A stretch of 64,000 nt of DNA, taken from Serripes groenlandicus (Eukaryota > Mollusca > Bivalvia > Cardiida > Cardiidae). The stretch covers positions 13,888,996 through 13,952,995 of the forward strand of contig JASEVX010000011.1 of assembly GCA_031761405.1 (NCBI GenBank). Reading direction: 5' to 3'. A program made the position numbers and the translations under genes. Of this stretch, positions 32,121 through 42,339 are shown piece by piece; position 1 is the stretch's first letter, and each line of letters begins with the position of its first letter. The notes under the pieces are model-generated. The model had not been told where the DNA came from, did no database searches, and saw only the letters and a list, made by a program, of their open reading frames with translations.

Positions 32121-34188
32121 GGATACGCACCTCTCTATGGTTATCCCAAGGCCGGAGATTGCAGTCGGGGGCCGCCTGTCAGGGTTTATAGAGGAATGGG
32201 AAAGTATCACAGAGGATCGTTGGATCTTATCTGTGATACAGGAAGGTTATCTAATTCCCTTCCTTTCTCCTCCTCCACTGACAAGCGTGCCTATCGACAT
32301 GTCGTCAAGGCATCCGGCCATGTCAGAAGTGATATCATCACTTCTGAAAAAGAACGCCATAGAGAGGGTTCTCAACCCCAATTCTCGGGGTTTCTACAGC
32401 CGTCTTTTCCTTGTTCCGAAGAAAGACGGACGGTGGAGGCCGGTAATAGATTTGTCAGCGTTAAATCTATTGATACCGGTCGAGAAGTTCAAAATGGAAT
32501 CGACCCGCTCCATCCGAATAGCTATTCGGGAAGGCGACTGGGCAGTCTCGCTGGACCTCACAGACGCCTATTACCAGATTCCGATCGCTTCCTCGTCGAG
32601 GAAGTACCTTCGTTTTGTGGTAAATGGGGAAGTTTACCAATTCAGGGCACTTCCCTTCGGCCTCAAGTCAGCTCCTCGAGTCTTTACGAAGATAATCAAT
32701 GCTGTGGGAGCCTTTCTTCGCATGAAAGGACCCCAGCTTCTTCAGTATTTCGACGATTGGCTACTCCACAGATCAGATCGTTTACTTCTCATTTACGATC
32801 TGTCTCTAGCCTGGCGGACCATTCTGCGTTTGGGTCTAATACCCAACACGCAGAAGTCGGAATTAGTTCCGTCAAGGAGGTTCACGTTCGTGGGTATGAC
32901 GTTTCTCACCGACTTAGCGGTAATTCGAGTACCTACGGACAGAGTCGATTCTCTTATCCGGAAGATCGAGCTCACACTGGAGCGGACTACGGTAACAGCC
33001 CGCTCCATGCTGTCACTTCTGGGTTCCCTGAGTGCAGCAGCCGACCTAGTCAGTCTAGGCAGGCTTCACATGCGACCCCTTCAGTATCTTTTTCTGTCCC
33101 GGTGGCGTCCATCGGTGGACTCACTGGAACAGGAGATAGCACTGACGGATTTCTTCAAGTCACACCTTCGGTGGTGGCTGGATCCGTTAATCTATCCACA
33201 AGGGGTGCCCTTGCTCACACCACCTCCGGATCTGTACCTCTTTACAGATGCCAGTGCTGCGGGTTGGGGAGCTCATTTAGAGCCACAGGGCTTTACAGCC
33301 CAGGGCATGTGGACAGCGGAGGAACGTTGTTTGCACATAAACAACTTAGAGTTGAAGGCAGTCCTGCTAGCCCTCAATCAGTTCTCTGCCTCCGTTGCGA
33401 ACAGAACTGTTTTATTGTCGACGGACAATACTACTGTTGTGTCCTACATTCGCAGGCAAGGAGGAACGCACTCCCATCTTCTCTTTCTAGAGACTTGGAA
33501 GTTACTCCTTTGGTGCCAGGCGACGTCACTAGTACTGGTAGTGAAACATGTCCCCGGCCGTTTGAATGTCTTAGCAGACAGTCTGTCCCGCCAAAACAAA
33601 ATTCTTCCGGCGGAGTGGACATTGAACCAGAGTGTAGTAAACTCGGTGTTCATGCGGATCGGGACACCCCTGGTGGATCTTTTCGCCACCAGAGTCAATC
33701 ATCGGCTACCACTCTATGTGTCACCGATGTACGATCCTGCAGCGTGGGCAGTGGACGCACTGACCCTCGATTGGAACCGCCTGTTCGGGTACGCGTTTCC
33801 CCCGTTCATTCTAGTTCCAATCGTGCTTCAAAAGGTTCTTCGCTGTCAGGAGTGCAGAATACTTTTGATAGCACCGTTTTGGCCCCAGAGGTCGTGGTTC
33901 AACGACCTCCTGGCCTGCCTCTCGGCAGATCCAATACGTCTTCCGCTTCGAGAAGACGTACTGTTTCAGCAACCAGGTCGGCGTCTTCATCCCAACCTGG
34001 CAATGCTACATCTTCACGCTTGGACATTATCAAGCGTGCTATCCGAGAGAGAAGCTTTTCTCAGAAAGTTGCCTCTCGCATCGCAGAGTCGAGAAGACGA
34101 TCCACTAGAATCGTCTATGATTCCAAGTGGAAAATCTTTTCAGATTGGTGTGGTGCAAGGTCGGTCAATCCGAAGTGTCCCTCTGTAA
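31999..34188 (+). CDS. pol: DIRS reverse transcriptase-RNase H polyprotein
   Basis: A frame of 729 codons; the first in-frame ATG near the domain is 32137. RT motifs: FLVPKKDGRWRPVIDLSALN, then SLDLTDAYYQIPI (catalytic Asp), FRALPFGLKSAPRVFTK, and YFDD at 32746-32757, where many relatives have YLDD or YVDD. RNase H follows: LFTDASAAGWGAHL (about 33241), ELKAVLLAL, STDNTTVVSYI and LADSLSR. The last ~170 residues (DLFATRVNHRLPLYVSP, YAFPPF, IAPFWPQRSW) are the extension usual after RNase H in DIRS elements. No stop or shift is seen. It should copy element RNA into DNA; this copy lacks functional partners. Confidence 0.93.
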   Translation: MCLGNPLPRVLSRLNRRLLLKQGLRIGSLQSTAQPLGRSPRDTHLSMVIPRPEIAVGGRLSGFIEEWESITEDRWILSVIQEGYLIPFLSPPPLTSVPIDMSSRHPAMSEVISSLLKKNAIERVLNPNSRGFYSRLFLVPKKDGRWRPVIDLSALNLLIPVEKFKMESTRSIRIAIREGDWAVSLDLTDAYYQIPIASSSRKYLRFVVNGEVYQFRALPFGLKSAPRVFTKIINAVGAFLRMKGPQLLQYFDDWLLHRSDRLLLIYDLSLAWRTILRLGLIPNTQKSELVPSRRFTFVGMTFLTDLAVIRVPTDRVDSLIRKIELTLERTTVTARSMLSLLGSLSAAADLVSLGRLHMRPLQYLFLSRWRPSVDSLEQEIALTDFFKSHLRWWLDPLIYPQGVPLLTPPPDLYLFTDASAAGWGAHLEPQGFTAQGMWTAEERCLHINNLELKAVLLALNQFSASVANRTVLLSTDNTTVVSYIRRQGGTHSHLLFLETWKLLLWCQATSLVLVVKHVPGRLNVLADSLSRQNKILPAEWTLNQSVVNSVFMRIGTPLVDLFATRVNHRLPLYVSPMYDPAAWAVDALTLDWNRLFGYAFPPFILVPIVLQKVLRCQECRILLIAPFWPQRSWFNDLLACLSADPIRLPLREDVLFQQPGRRLHPNLAMLHLHAWTLSSVLSEREAFLRKLPLASQSREDDPLESSMIPSGKSFQIGVVQGRSIRSVPL

Positions 34189-34424
34189 CTCGAATTGCCG
34201 ATTTCCTTCTTTTTCTTTTTGAAGAAAAACACCTAGCAGTTAGTACGGTAAAAGGTTACCGATCTATGTTATCGAATACGCTTAAGTTCAAAGGGGGAGA
34301 GAGCATTGGTTCTAATCCATTTCTCTCTGAACTTATGCGGTCTTTCGAATTAGAGAAACCCGTTTTTAGGAGTTTAACTCCAAAATGGGATTTGTCTTGT
34401 GTCCTGTGGTCACTTACAAGAGCG
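34002..34424 (+). pseudogene. DIRS tyrosine recombinase, N-terminal part
   Basis: It overlaps the end of the RT frame in a different frame, as is normal in DIRS. The N-terminal core-binding region (RIVYDSKWKIFSDWC, RIADFLLFLFEEKHLAVST, KGYRSMLSNTL) is intact up to the insertion. The true start is uncertain; I chose the first residue from which the sequence reads as recombinase. The frame is cut by a hAT-like transposon after AGAGCG at 34419-34424 and continues at 39273. Confidence 0.88.
34419..34424 (+). repeat. Left 6 bp target duplication of the hAT-like element
   Basis: AGAGCG is repeated exactly at 39267-39272. Taking out the element plus one copy keeps the recombinase frame (4,848 bp is a multiple of three). 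Confidence 0.93.
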
Positions 34425-34438
34425 CAGGCTTCCCGAAA
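34425..34438 (+). repeat. hAT-like element left terminal inverted repeat
   Basis: CAGGCTTCCCGAAA, exactly complementary to 39253-39266. The similarity stops after base 14. Confidence 0.93.
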
Positions 34439-34593
34439 GTCAAAAATATCTGCCTGTCCTTTGGTCAGGCAGATGGTTAAAAGTTGCCTGACCAAACATA
34501 TTTATACAGGACCAAAAGAAATCACAAGATGAAGAATTTTTTGACAAACAAGTATTATTGTAACATAACTATTGACATTCATTTTTTTGATAT

Positions 34594-37500
34594 TTATTCT
34601 CTAGAAAACTCATAGAGTTTTTGGACGTTGATCATTTCATCCTGGAAGTCGAAACAGTCTTCATCGAAGTCAATATCATCATCAATTTTGTCACACATTA
34701 GATCAACTTCATTCTCATATACAGAGGTGTTTACAGCTGCCGGGATACTATCATCATCATTTTCATCAGTGTCGGACTCAGTTTCATAGGCTGTCTCAAC
34801 ATTTTCACCATGGTCACTTTCATCTTGGCTACTGCTGCTAGCAATAACTGATGGGACAAGGACAGGGATCACATCAACAACCTCAGTGACCTTAGCTACT
34901 TGTTCCTTTCGAGACCTCTTGTATGTTGGTCGCCTTCCCATGATTGAGTCCCCCTGTAAGAGAATTGATGTATTTTTTTTTTTTTAGTTTTTACTTGCTC
35001 TCAGTAGTTTTCAAAATGTCCCTTGTTTTATATTGTGTTTTTTCCCCCAAGGGTTTGTTTTGTCTATGTTTGTCTCATCTTGACTAATGCTTCAGTATAA
35101 AATTAATGTTTAAAAAGTAAATACACACTATAGACTATGGCTAAAACATTATGCAAAGTTTAAATTGATTTTAAGTTATTTTCCTAATTGGATCTGCGTA
35201 TTATTTTTTATATTATCTTCAACTCATTAAACCAGGGTGCATAAACACTTGATAAATCAACATTAAAATTCACTGACAAAGAGAAAACAATATATTTATT
35301 AATACAAACCATCCAGACATCAATAACAGGCTCTGGGTCAAATGCATCTATTGAAGGAGACAACATCTTAACAGTCAACAAGTCATTCAGTACTGTAGGG
35401 CCAAGCCTTGCTCTTCTACAAGTTTTCAAAAGTTTGAGCTGAGAGAAGGCCGTCTCACATTTTACACTTGTGGGGGGAAGTGTCAGCATCAAGTCAATGA
35501 TCAATGAGATCTGGTTCAAACCAGATTCCGCTTTCAGTACCCTTTCCCATGTGAGAGAAGGAAGTTGATGTCCAAACCTACAAGTATAAATATAATATCA
35601 AAAGGAAAATGCTATACCAAATATAATTATTCAACAAGTAAAATGAAATAAAAAGGGGGTTGCCAGTGCCAATTTAAACAAATATTTGTTTTGTGTGTAT
35701 CCATAATAGCTTTAGAATCTTAAAGAGTTCAAAAGTAATAAAAGAATATTAACTTACTTCTTCACTACAATCTTTTTCAGAAGGTACCATTCATTCATTA
35801 CAGTGGTGACAGAAATATCATTACATGGCGCAGATGCTCTTTCAATGCTTTTCTGGAAGTGCTTCAGGATACTTTTAATTTCTTCTCCACCAAATTCTAG
35901 AATAAATTATAAAATAAATAAGATTCATTTTAGTAGATGCTGACCCTTTGGCCTTCTGAAATTAGTGTCAAATTGATATAATAATACCTAATATTGTTTC
36001 AACATTATGATTAAAATAGTAAAAAAAAAACATTTATCAAATGTACAGCCTTATACAAATCCTACAATCATTTAAATCTTGAAATTACAAGTTATCTAGT
36101 GTTTATCATTTATTGATTATCTTTTGTAATAAATACGGTTATAGATTTCTTTCTGAATGCAAAGCATCAATAACAAGGAAATTCAAATTATGATCAGCAA
36201 GCTAATGAATAAACAAAGCAAACTAAAGCAGAAACAAACTAAAGCTGAAACAAACTCCAACAATGATAACAATTAACATTGAAACATATATTCAAACATT
36301 TTGAAAGAAACACTTGGACTTCAGTCTTCTGTTAACATATGATCTATATCCTAAACAAACAGGCAAGATTATTATTAGTTTAAATTAACATAAATTTTGA
36401 AACAGAACTATTCAAACTGAACATCAGGGTAACCTTGCAACTCAGATGATCCAGAGGGCCACTCTCCAAAATGCAAAATGCGTGTGGCATTTACAACATT
36501 CCTTGCATCAGTCATGAACCTCGTCTTAATTGCATTTACAAAACCATCAATAATGTCATCGGTATACTTCATTTGAGGAACACTACCCTTTAGTTTTACT
36601 GTATTCAATGACCTGGTGTCAAGAAGTTCAACAAGTGCTTCACTTTTCCTGATAAAATTAAAATGCTAAGACTTAAATTTTATTTTCATAAAGATATTAT
36701 ACCCTAAAAAATAAAAACATTTTCAAACACATTGTGACAATAGTTGAGAATTAAGAAGAAAAAGTGGACAGGAACACATTTTACTGAATATATAACAGGT
36801 TATAGGAATGCATGGTTCATTAAATTGTATATACATGTATGTACTTTTATTGGAATACATTTATAATTCATACCTTCCTTTCTGTTCCTCCAATATTTCC
36901 ATTGTACATTCCACCCAGTACATACTTTCCGACAAAGTAGCATCATCCCTCTGTAGCTTTAATGAAAGGCGCATGGCCTGGTCCAGAGCATCCTACAAAG
37001 AAGGCATTTAAGGGGTATTATATATTGATAAAATTAGACAGTGACATATTAAAATGGTTAAAAGTATTACAATTAATTCAAAGTATTTTAATTTATTGCT
37101 GCATTTGCATTTAAAACTCTATTGGTATAACTTTTATCAGACATACACAGGTATATGTTAGTTTTTCATAGTTCCACAGGAGGTTGGAACATAACTTGTA
37201 TTGCCCTCAAAATGTAGCAGACCTAGCTAATATAATAGTTTGACTTACATATAAAAACAAGGTAAATGCCATTAAATGCATATCTGTCATCATTTTGTAA
37301 AGACCCTCTGCCTTTGGGTTGGTATGACTGGCTGTTGATAGATGAATCTCAAAAGCTTGGTAGGTTTTTAATAGAGCTCCTATACTTCGGAAAACATGTG
37401 GTAACCATCTTGTTCCAGTAACTTTTGGTGGCATTACCCCTTTTCCTATCACTTTGATAGCATTTATTAATCCAGTTTTATTTTTGTGACTTTTTTTATA

Positions 37501-38873
37501 GAAATAATGGAGTCCAATTAATAAAGTTAACAGTTTATCATATGATTTGTGTTTCTTAGCCACATCACGGAAGGCAAGTTCTAGCCTATGGCATAGACAG
37601 TGAATATTTATTATCTCAGGGTTCACTCTTTCTCTCAGAAGGGTCGATAATCCTGCTCTGATTCCTGTCATATTGGATGCCCCATCACTCCCCATACCAA
37701 CTAGCTTATCTGAAAATAATAAGTATGAAATTGGATGTATTATTTAAATCAAAAATAATTTTAGAGTAGATAAACAAACATAGTAAATGGATTTGGTTAT
37801 TTTTAGTTTAATATCTTATGGCAGTAAAAATGCATGAATCAATTTATTCAGTGAGTTCTGGACTGAAATTATAATATATATTCATTACTTTTTCTAAGAA
37901 GATTCAGGAACACAATGTTTATGTTTGCTTAAATTGTGTCAATGTTGATAGATTTAATATGCATGTATATAATATATATATACTTATAGTTTTTTCTATG
38001 TTGAAATTTATAAATGAAAAGTGTACTCGATTGACTAAGGGAATTATATATATTACCTGTTTCAATGTTGTAGTCGTGGAAAACATCACATACATGTCTG
38101 TATAAATCTTCTGATGATGTAGAAGTAGGCGATCCCATATTCAAAAACTTGTCAGATACAGCACCTTTTAACACACCTCTCAAATAAATTGTTTCTTGTT
38201 CACTGCCGGAAATATCTGTTGTGCCATCCATCATGAATGCAAAAAAAGGAACAGTATCGAAAAAATTTACTGTCTTGTTTTTTTCATATTTTGAAATGCT
38301 ATGAATGAAATCCAGAGCAGCCTGGTCATTTATATAGGTGACCCCTATGTCTATTTGTTTAGCCTTGTCAAGTTCACATAACCATACAAAATCAGAAATA
38401 GGACGATTATGTTTCGCCAGAGCATGTGCATTTCTAAACAGGTATTTCAGTCGGCTCCTTTCATTTGACTTCAGTGATTTGAGGGCTTTTCCTGCCTCTG
38501 TTTTTATTTTATCTTCAGTTGAAATCTGTCTCGCTTCCGTATTCCTACAGGCTTTGATGTGGGGCCCTGATTTTTCATGATCATCTATTGCCGATGTACG
38601 AAAATTAGATGTTCCCAAAATGAATGCGTTATTTTTCCTAGACCTGTCATCTGTCAGTTCCTTGTAAACGGATTTACAATTTGTACAAAACATTTTGAGC
38701 TGTTCTGAATCGTACGACAGCCATGGTCGGCCAGTCTTCCATTTGTCATTAAAAGCCCTATCCTTTCTTTTTAACTCGTATTCTTTTGATTTGAGTTGTT
38801 TCTCTGTCTCGGTAACAGAAGTTTTCCTTTTTTTGCCCGGTTGGGCCCCTTCGACGTATCTAAGGAAGGACAT
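34594..38873 (-). CDS. hAT-like transposase with TTF-type zinc finger, 7 exons, 792 residues
   Basis: Exons, 5' to 3' on the minus strand: 38873-38057, 37709-37249, 36992-36874, 36648-36434, 35896-35758, 35577-35310, 34953-34594. All introns are GT-AG by eye and all phases agree, giving 2,379 bp with stop. Exon 1: basic N terminus, then a TTF/BED-like finger (W45, P50-W51, C63-C66, H99, H105) and the DGTTD motif (about 216-220) that fits the first catalytic acid. Exon 2: SDGASNMTG, IHCLCHRLELAF and GTRWLPH, classic hAT core motifs. Exon 6: TSVKCETAFSQLKLLKT, the C-terminal dimerisation region. Exon 7 adds a basic stretch and a very acidic tail. It resembles ZNF862-type hAT proteins; the relative is from memory. 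It would cut and paste this element in the nucleus. Confidence 0.88.
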
Positions 38874-39252
38874 TTTTGTTTATGTCATTCTTTTAACGTT
38901 GTTTATATCGCGTAATTTAATTGGAGGATCATGAATCATCCAGCCAATCAAATCACTCGATTCAAAAAAATACTTTTGTAACAAAGGGAAATTACTCTAA
39001 AATACTTGTTAAAAACAGGTGCGAGTGAGAATGCATTTAGGTAAACAACGCCGAGTTTACATGATTTACACCTACAACTTCACGATTACAACAAAAAACA
39101 AACATAGAGACTTTCAATGACAATTTTAATATGAATATCTAGTATTTATATATCATAAGAGAATATTTTTCGCCGGTCATTTGGTCCCGTACAATTTCAA
39201 ATGTTATCGGACCGGGTCAATAAATACCGGTCAAGTCCGACGGTCCGGCGTA

Positions 39253-39266
39253 TTTCGGGAAGCCTG
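39253..39266 (-). repeat. hAT-like element right terminal inverted repeat
   Basis: TTTCGGGAAGCCTG, followed at once by the AGAGCG target duplication (39267-39272). It lies about 380 bp upstream of the transposase ATG, leaving room for a promoter. Confidence 0.93.
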
Positions 39267-39272
39267 AGAGCG

Positions 39273-39929
39273 CCTTACGAGCCTCTTGAATCGACGTCTT
39301 TGAAGTTATTGACTTATAAAACCGTCTTTCTGTTAGCTTTCGCTACAGCTCGCCGTAGGAGCGAATTGCATGCTCTTTCTGTAGAGACGGGGCACATCAG
39401 ATTCAATGAGTCTGATGGCTCTTTTACTCTACTGTGTCAACCAGGGTTCCTGGCTAAGAATCAATTACCGTCGGTAATTCCGGAGCCAATTACAGTTCCT
39501 AGTCTATCTGCGAGCTGTGGGCCTTCGGATACCGACAGATCCCTTTGTCCTGTCAGAGCTCTTAAGTTCTATCTTAAGAGAGTTGAGGGGAATAGGGGTC
39601 GGAGAAAGAGGCTATTTCTCCCTCTCATAGGTCGTAATGATATATCGGCAGCATCTATTTCTCGCTGGATATCTAATACGATCAAGTTAGCGTACATAGG
39701 TTTATCGAGTCGAGATCTGTCATTTCTGCGGATTCGGCCGCATGAAGTAAGAGCACTGTCCACTAGTTGGGCTTTCTCGAACAATATTCCCATTGAAGAG
39801 ATTCTTCGCGCGGCAACTTGGAAAACTCAGTCGACCTTTTCTTCGTTTTACTTACGTTCCATGTCTGGTCAGACAGAAAACTTGTACTCTCTGGGCCCCT
39901 TGGTGGCGTCTCAGCGAGTTGTCCGCTAA
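39273..39929 (+). pseudogene. DIRS tyrosine recombinase, C-terminal catalytic part
   Basis: It has the catalytic set of tyrosine recombinases: the first Arg in FATARRRSELHAL (about 39345-39380), H-x-x-R at RPHEVRALSTSWA (His at 39741), ATWKTQSTFSSFYL with the presumed nucleophile Tyr at 39849-39851, and a stop at 39929. The frame matches the N-terminal part across the insertion, so apart from the transposon this gene is unbroken. The enzyme would integrate circular DNA copies. Confidence 0.92.
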
Positions 39930-40111
39930 ATATTACACCCAACATAACTTTGAAGTAAACACTGATTGTTCGTCATCAATCCAATCTTTAACTTCCGCTG
40001 TTGGGTTCAAGTACTTTGTAAATGAAATTAGAAAATAATACTACTACAAGGTGCTGCTACCTGGAAAGACAGTAAGTATTGGTCGAAGCTCCCGTCCGAT
40101 GCTTCAAAGTC

Positions 40112-40209
40112 ATCAGGTATTAAATGACTGGTAATGTATTTTTGACATAAAAATGAAGTTTTTCAAGTAAAACATATTTTTATTAGAAAATACTTACCAG
40201 TCATTTATA
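40112..40209 (+). repeat. DIRS internal complementary region
   Basis: The first half (AGGTATTAAATGACTGGTAA then TGTATTTTTGACATAAAAA) is the reverse complement of the left extremity 28772-28811. The second half (AAATGAAGTTTTTCAAGTAA to TTACCAGTCATTTA) is the reverse complement of the right extremity about 40390-40446. The two halves meet at an AAAAAT core that matches the TTTT at the insertion site, as expected if this region templates joining of the ends into a circle. Confidence 0.9.
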
Positions 40210-40256
40210 GAGTCCCGCCTCCCATCCCCGCGTCGTCACCCAACACTTAATGTTGA

Positions 40257-40403
40257 AATAAAAGTGGCAAGATATCACGTGCTTTCCCGCTCTTACGGGC
40301 AACCGTGTATATCACATATACGTGAGGAATACGCAAGGCGAGTTCTTTTTCTGGATGAATTAAGGGTGTAGAGATTATATATCAGGTATTAAATGACTGG
40401 TAA
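40257..40403 (-). repeat. DIRS right inverted terminal repeat
   Basis: Near-identical complement of 28791-28938. It is followed by a right-end-specific extension (GTATTTTCTAATAAAAATAT and on to about 40446) that is copied in the internal complementary region. Confidence 0.92.
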
Positions 40404-40447
40404 GTATTTTCTAATAAAAATATGTTTTACTTGAAAAACTTCATTTT

Positions 40448-40504
40448 CAAATAGCCGTCTGCTGCAGAGGCGTCAGAAAGCGTCTATATGAGGGAAAGGG
40501 TTAA
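40448..40504 (-). mobile_element. MITE family A, right part, after the DIRS element
   Basis: CAAATAGCCGTCTGCTGCAG through GGGAAAGGG, with TTAA at 40501-40504. It completes the copy begun at 28626. Confidence 0.88.
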
Positions 40505-40745
40505 AAGGGAGTTAAAAACATTGTTGCAAATGGACAAAATAATGGAAAATCTCTATAATTGAATGGATAACCTATGACTAAAAGTGGAAAACATTGTGTA
40601 AAAAGGAGAAATTGCACGTTTTGTGCAATTTCTTCTTTTGTCACTATGTTTTCAAATAGCCGTCTGCTGCAGAGGCGTCAGAAAGCGTCTATATGAGGGA
40701 AAGGGTTAAAAGGGAGTTAAAAACATTGTTGCAAATGGACAAAAT
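40449..40745 (+). repeat. Tandem duplication of MITE end plus flank
   Basis: The segment from CAAATAGCCGTCTGCTGCAG to TTGCAAATGGACAAAAT occurs at 40449-40540 and again at 40653-40745 with almost no differences. The spacer is the body of a family A MITE (40541-40709) with GCACGTTTTGTGC and lacking its left end. The period of about 204 bp and near-identity point to a recent local duplication. Confidence 0.85.
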
Positions 40746-40751
40746 TAATTG

Positions 40752-40888
40752 TTAACCCTTTCCCGCATATAAACGCTTTCTGACGCCTCTGCAGCAGACT
40801 AATTTTGAAAACATTGTGGCAAAAGGAGAAATTGCTCAAGATGAGCAATTTCTCCATTTGCCACAATGTTTTGAACTTTTTGCAGTAA
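40752..40888 (+). mobile_element. MITE family A copy, left half
   Basis: TTAACCCTTTCCCGCATATA at 40752 and apex GCTCAAGATGAGC. It breaks off after TTTTGCAGTAACTATAC where another repeat begins. Confidence 0.75.
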
Positions 40889-41383
40889 CTATACTTACTC
40901 CCTTTGAAGAAGATGGGGTATATTTCTTTGCACATGTCGGTCGGTAGGTCGGCCCATTGGTAGACCAAAGCTTGTCCGAGTGATAACTCAACAATGCCTG
41001 AACCTATGGTCCTCAAACTTGACTTGGAGGTTGGGCCTGACCAGAAGATGACCCCTACTGATTTTGAGGTCATCGGGTCAAAGGTCAATGTCACAGAGTG
41101 ACCTTGAACGCGAAAAGCTTGTCCAAGTGATAACTTGACATGGCCTACACCCATGCCCCTCAAACTTGACATGGAGGCTGGGGGTGACCAGTAGATTACC
41201 CCTATTGATTCATGAGTTCAAGTTCGGCCATTGGTTCCTTCTGTATAGTCCAACCTGTGTTTAAAGACCACCCATGGGAAGAGAACAATCAAGTTTTGTT
41301 CAGGTCTTTAATTACGGGGTCATTTATGCAGAAAATGAGCAATTAGTAAATTAAATGTGACGTTGCTAAAGACAGGAAATTGC
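40889..41383. other. Fragment of a tandem-body repeat, no gene
   Basis: ACTTACTCCCTTTGAAGAAG, a GTCGGTCGGTAGGTCGG stretch and two ~130 bp body units (AAGCTTGTCC.AGTGATAAC, CCTCAAACTTGACATGGAGG) look like the left part of another Helitron2-like element. Beyond 41200 nothing is recognised. Confidence 0.5.
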
Positions 41384-41613
41384 TTAACCCTTTCCCACAT
41401 ACAGAGGCTTTCTGACGCCTCTGCAGCAGACGGATTTTTGAAAACATGGCAACAATAGAAGAAATTGCTCAAAACAAGCAATTTCTACTTTTGTCACCAT
41501 GTTTTCAACTCTATTCAATCATTGTTCTTTCATTTAAAGGGATTTTCTGTGCTTTTGTCTAGACGTTTTAAAAGTTGTCTGCTGCAGATTTATTGTATGA
41601 GGGAAAGGGTTAA
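41384..41613 (+). mobile_element. MITE family A copy, TTAA-flanked
   Basis: TTAA at 41384-41387 and 41610-41613; apex GCTCAAAACAAGC. Its inner part (TTGTTCTTTCATTTAAAGG) matches the 8.06 kb copy, which marks a subfamily. Confidence 0.9.
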
Positions 41614-41661
41614 CAGATGTGGTCTCACTGTAATTAAAAAATGTCATTGTAACAAGGCTTA

Positions 41662-41876
41662 TTAACCCTTTACCTCATACAAAAATTCTGCAGCAGACGA
41701 CTTCGAACAAATTTTTTCAAAATTTGAATGGATAACATATATGACTAAAAGTGGATTACATTGTGGCAAAAGGAGAAAATTTGCTTGTTTTGAGCAATTT
41801 CTTCATTTGTCGCTATATTTTCAAAAAGCCGTCTGCTGCAGAGGCGTCAGAAAGCGTCTATATGAGGGAAAGGGTA
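41662..41876 (-). mobile_element. MITE family A copy
   Basis: Left TTAA at 41662-41665; the right end AGGGAAAGGGTAAA has lost its TTAA. The apex arm is slightly expanded (AAAATTTGCTTGTTTTGAGC). Confidence 0.85.
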
Positions 41877-42109
41877 AAATTAACCTTCCACTAGTGAGCT
41901 TAATAATCAATGTTGGAAGGTGGCCACTCACTGTTGCTGGTGCGAGAAAGCATTTGGAAGCACCTAGTTGAATTTGTATTATTAAATGAATTTCTGTTGA
42001 AAATGGTATTAATCTCAAATCAATTATCCAAAATATCTGGTGAAACTGCCAAGATTTTCTCTCTGTCTCAGATTATGCAATAAAAATTTATTGTGACTCT
42101 AAAATTGAT

Positions 42110-42339
42110 TTAACCCTTTCCCTCATACGACAATTCTGCAGCAGACGACTTTGAACGTATTTTGTCAAAACATAGAAATTCTCCATAATTGAATGGATAA
42201 CCTATGACAAAAAGTGGAAAACATTGTGGCAAAAGGAGAAATTGCACGTTTTGTGCAATTTCTTCTTTTGTCACTATGTTTTCAAAAAGCCGTCTGCTGC
42301 AGAGGCGTCAAAAAGCGTTTATATGAGGGAAAGGGTTAA
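42110..42339 (-). mobile_element. MITE family A copy, TTAA-flanked
   Basis: TTAA at 42110-42113 and 42336-42339; apex GCACGTTTTGTGC. The right TTAA is shared with a worn copy that follows. Confidence 0.92.

Larger units (their letters stand above)
34425..39266 (-). mobile_element. hAT-like DNA transposon, 4,842 bp, apparently complete
   Basis: Perfect 14 bp inverted ends CAGGCTTCCCGAAA (34425-34438 and, inverted, 39253-39266), bounded by AGAGCG target duplications. CAGG-type ends are hAT-like; most hATs duplicate 8 bp, but groups with 5-6 bp are known. Subterminal palindromes lie near the left end (TCTGCCTG/CAGGCAGA at 34449-34473, with GCCTGACC again at 34485), and ACCGGTC/GACCGG-type motifs near the right end; these may be transposase-binding sites. 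One minus-strand gene of seven exons fills the interior. Confidence 0.92.
28775..40446 (+). mobile_element. DIRS-type tyrosine-recombinase retrotransposon, interrupted
   Basis: About 11.7 kb including a later 4,848 bp insertion (element plus target duplication), so about 6.8 kb originally. It has gag-like, RT/RNase H and tyrosine recombinase frames in that order on the plus strand, inverted terminal repeats of about 147 bp, and an internal complementary region copying both extremities. That set is diagnostic of DIRS elements, which integrate as circles through the recombinase rather than with an integrase. It sits in a family A MITE, with a shared TTTT at the junctions and no longer target duplication. 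Gag carries a frameshift and the recombinase is split, so this copy should be inactive. Confidence 0.93.

Noticed and set aside
32196..34001. Long second open frame overlapping the DIRS RT gene
   Set aside because: The upstream part is a serine/arginine-rich shadow of the RT frame; only the portion from about 34002 reads as recombinase.
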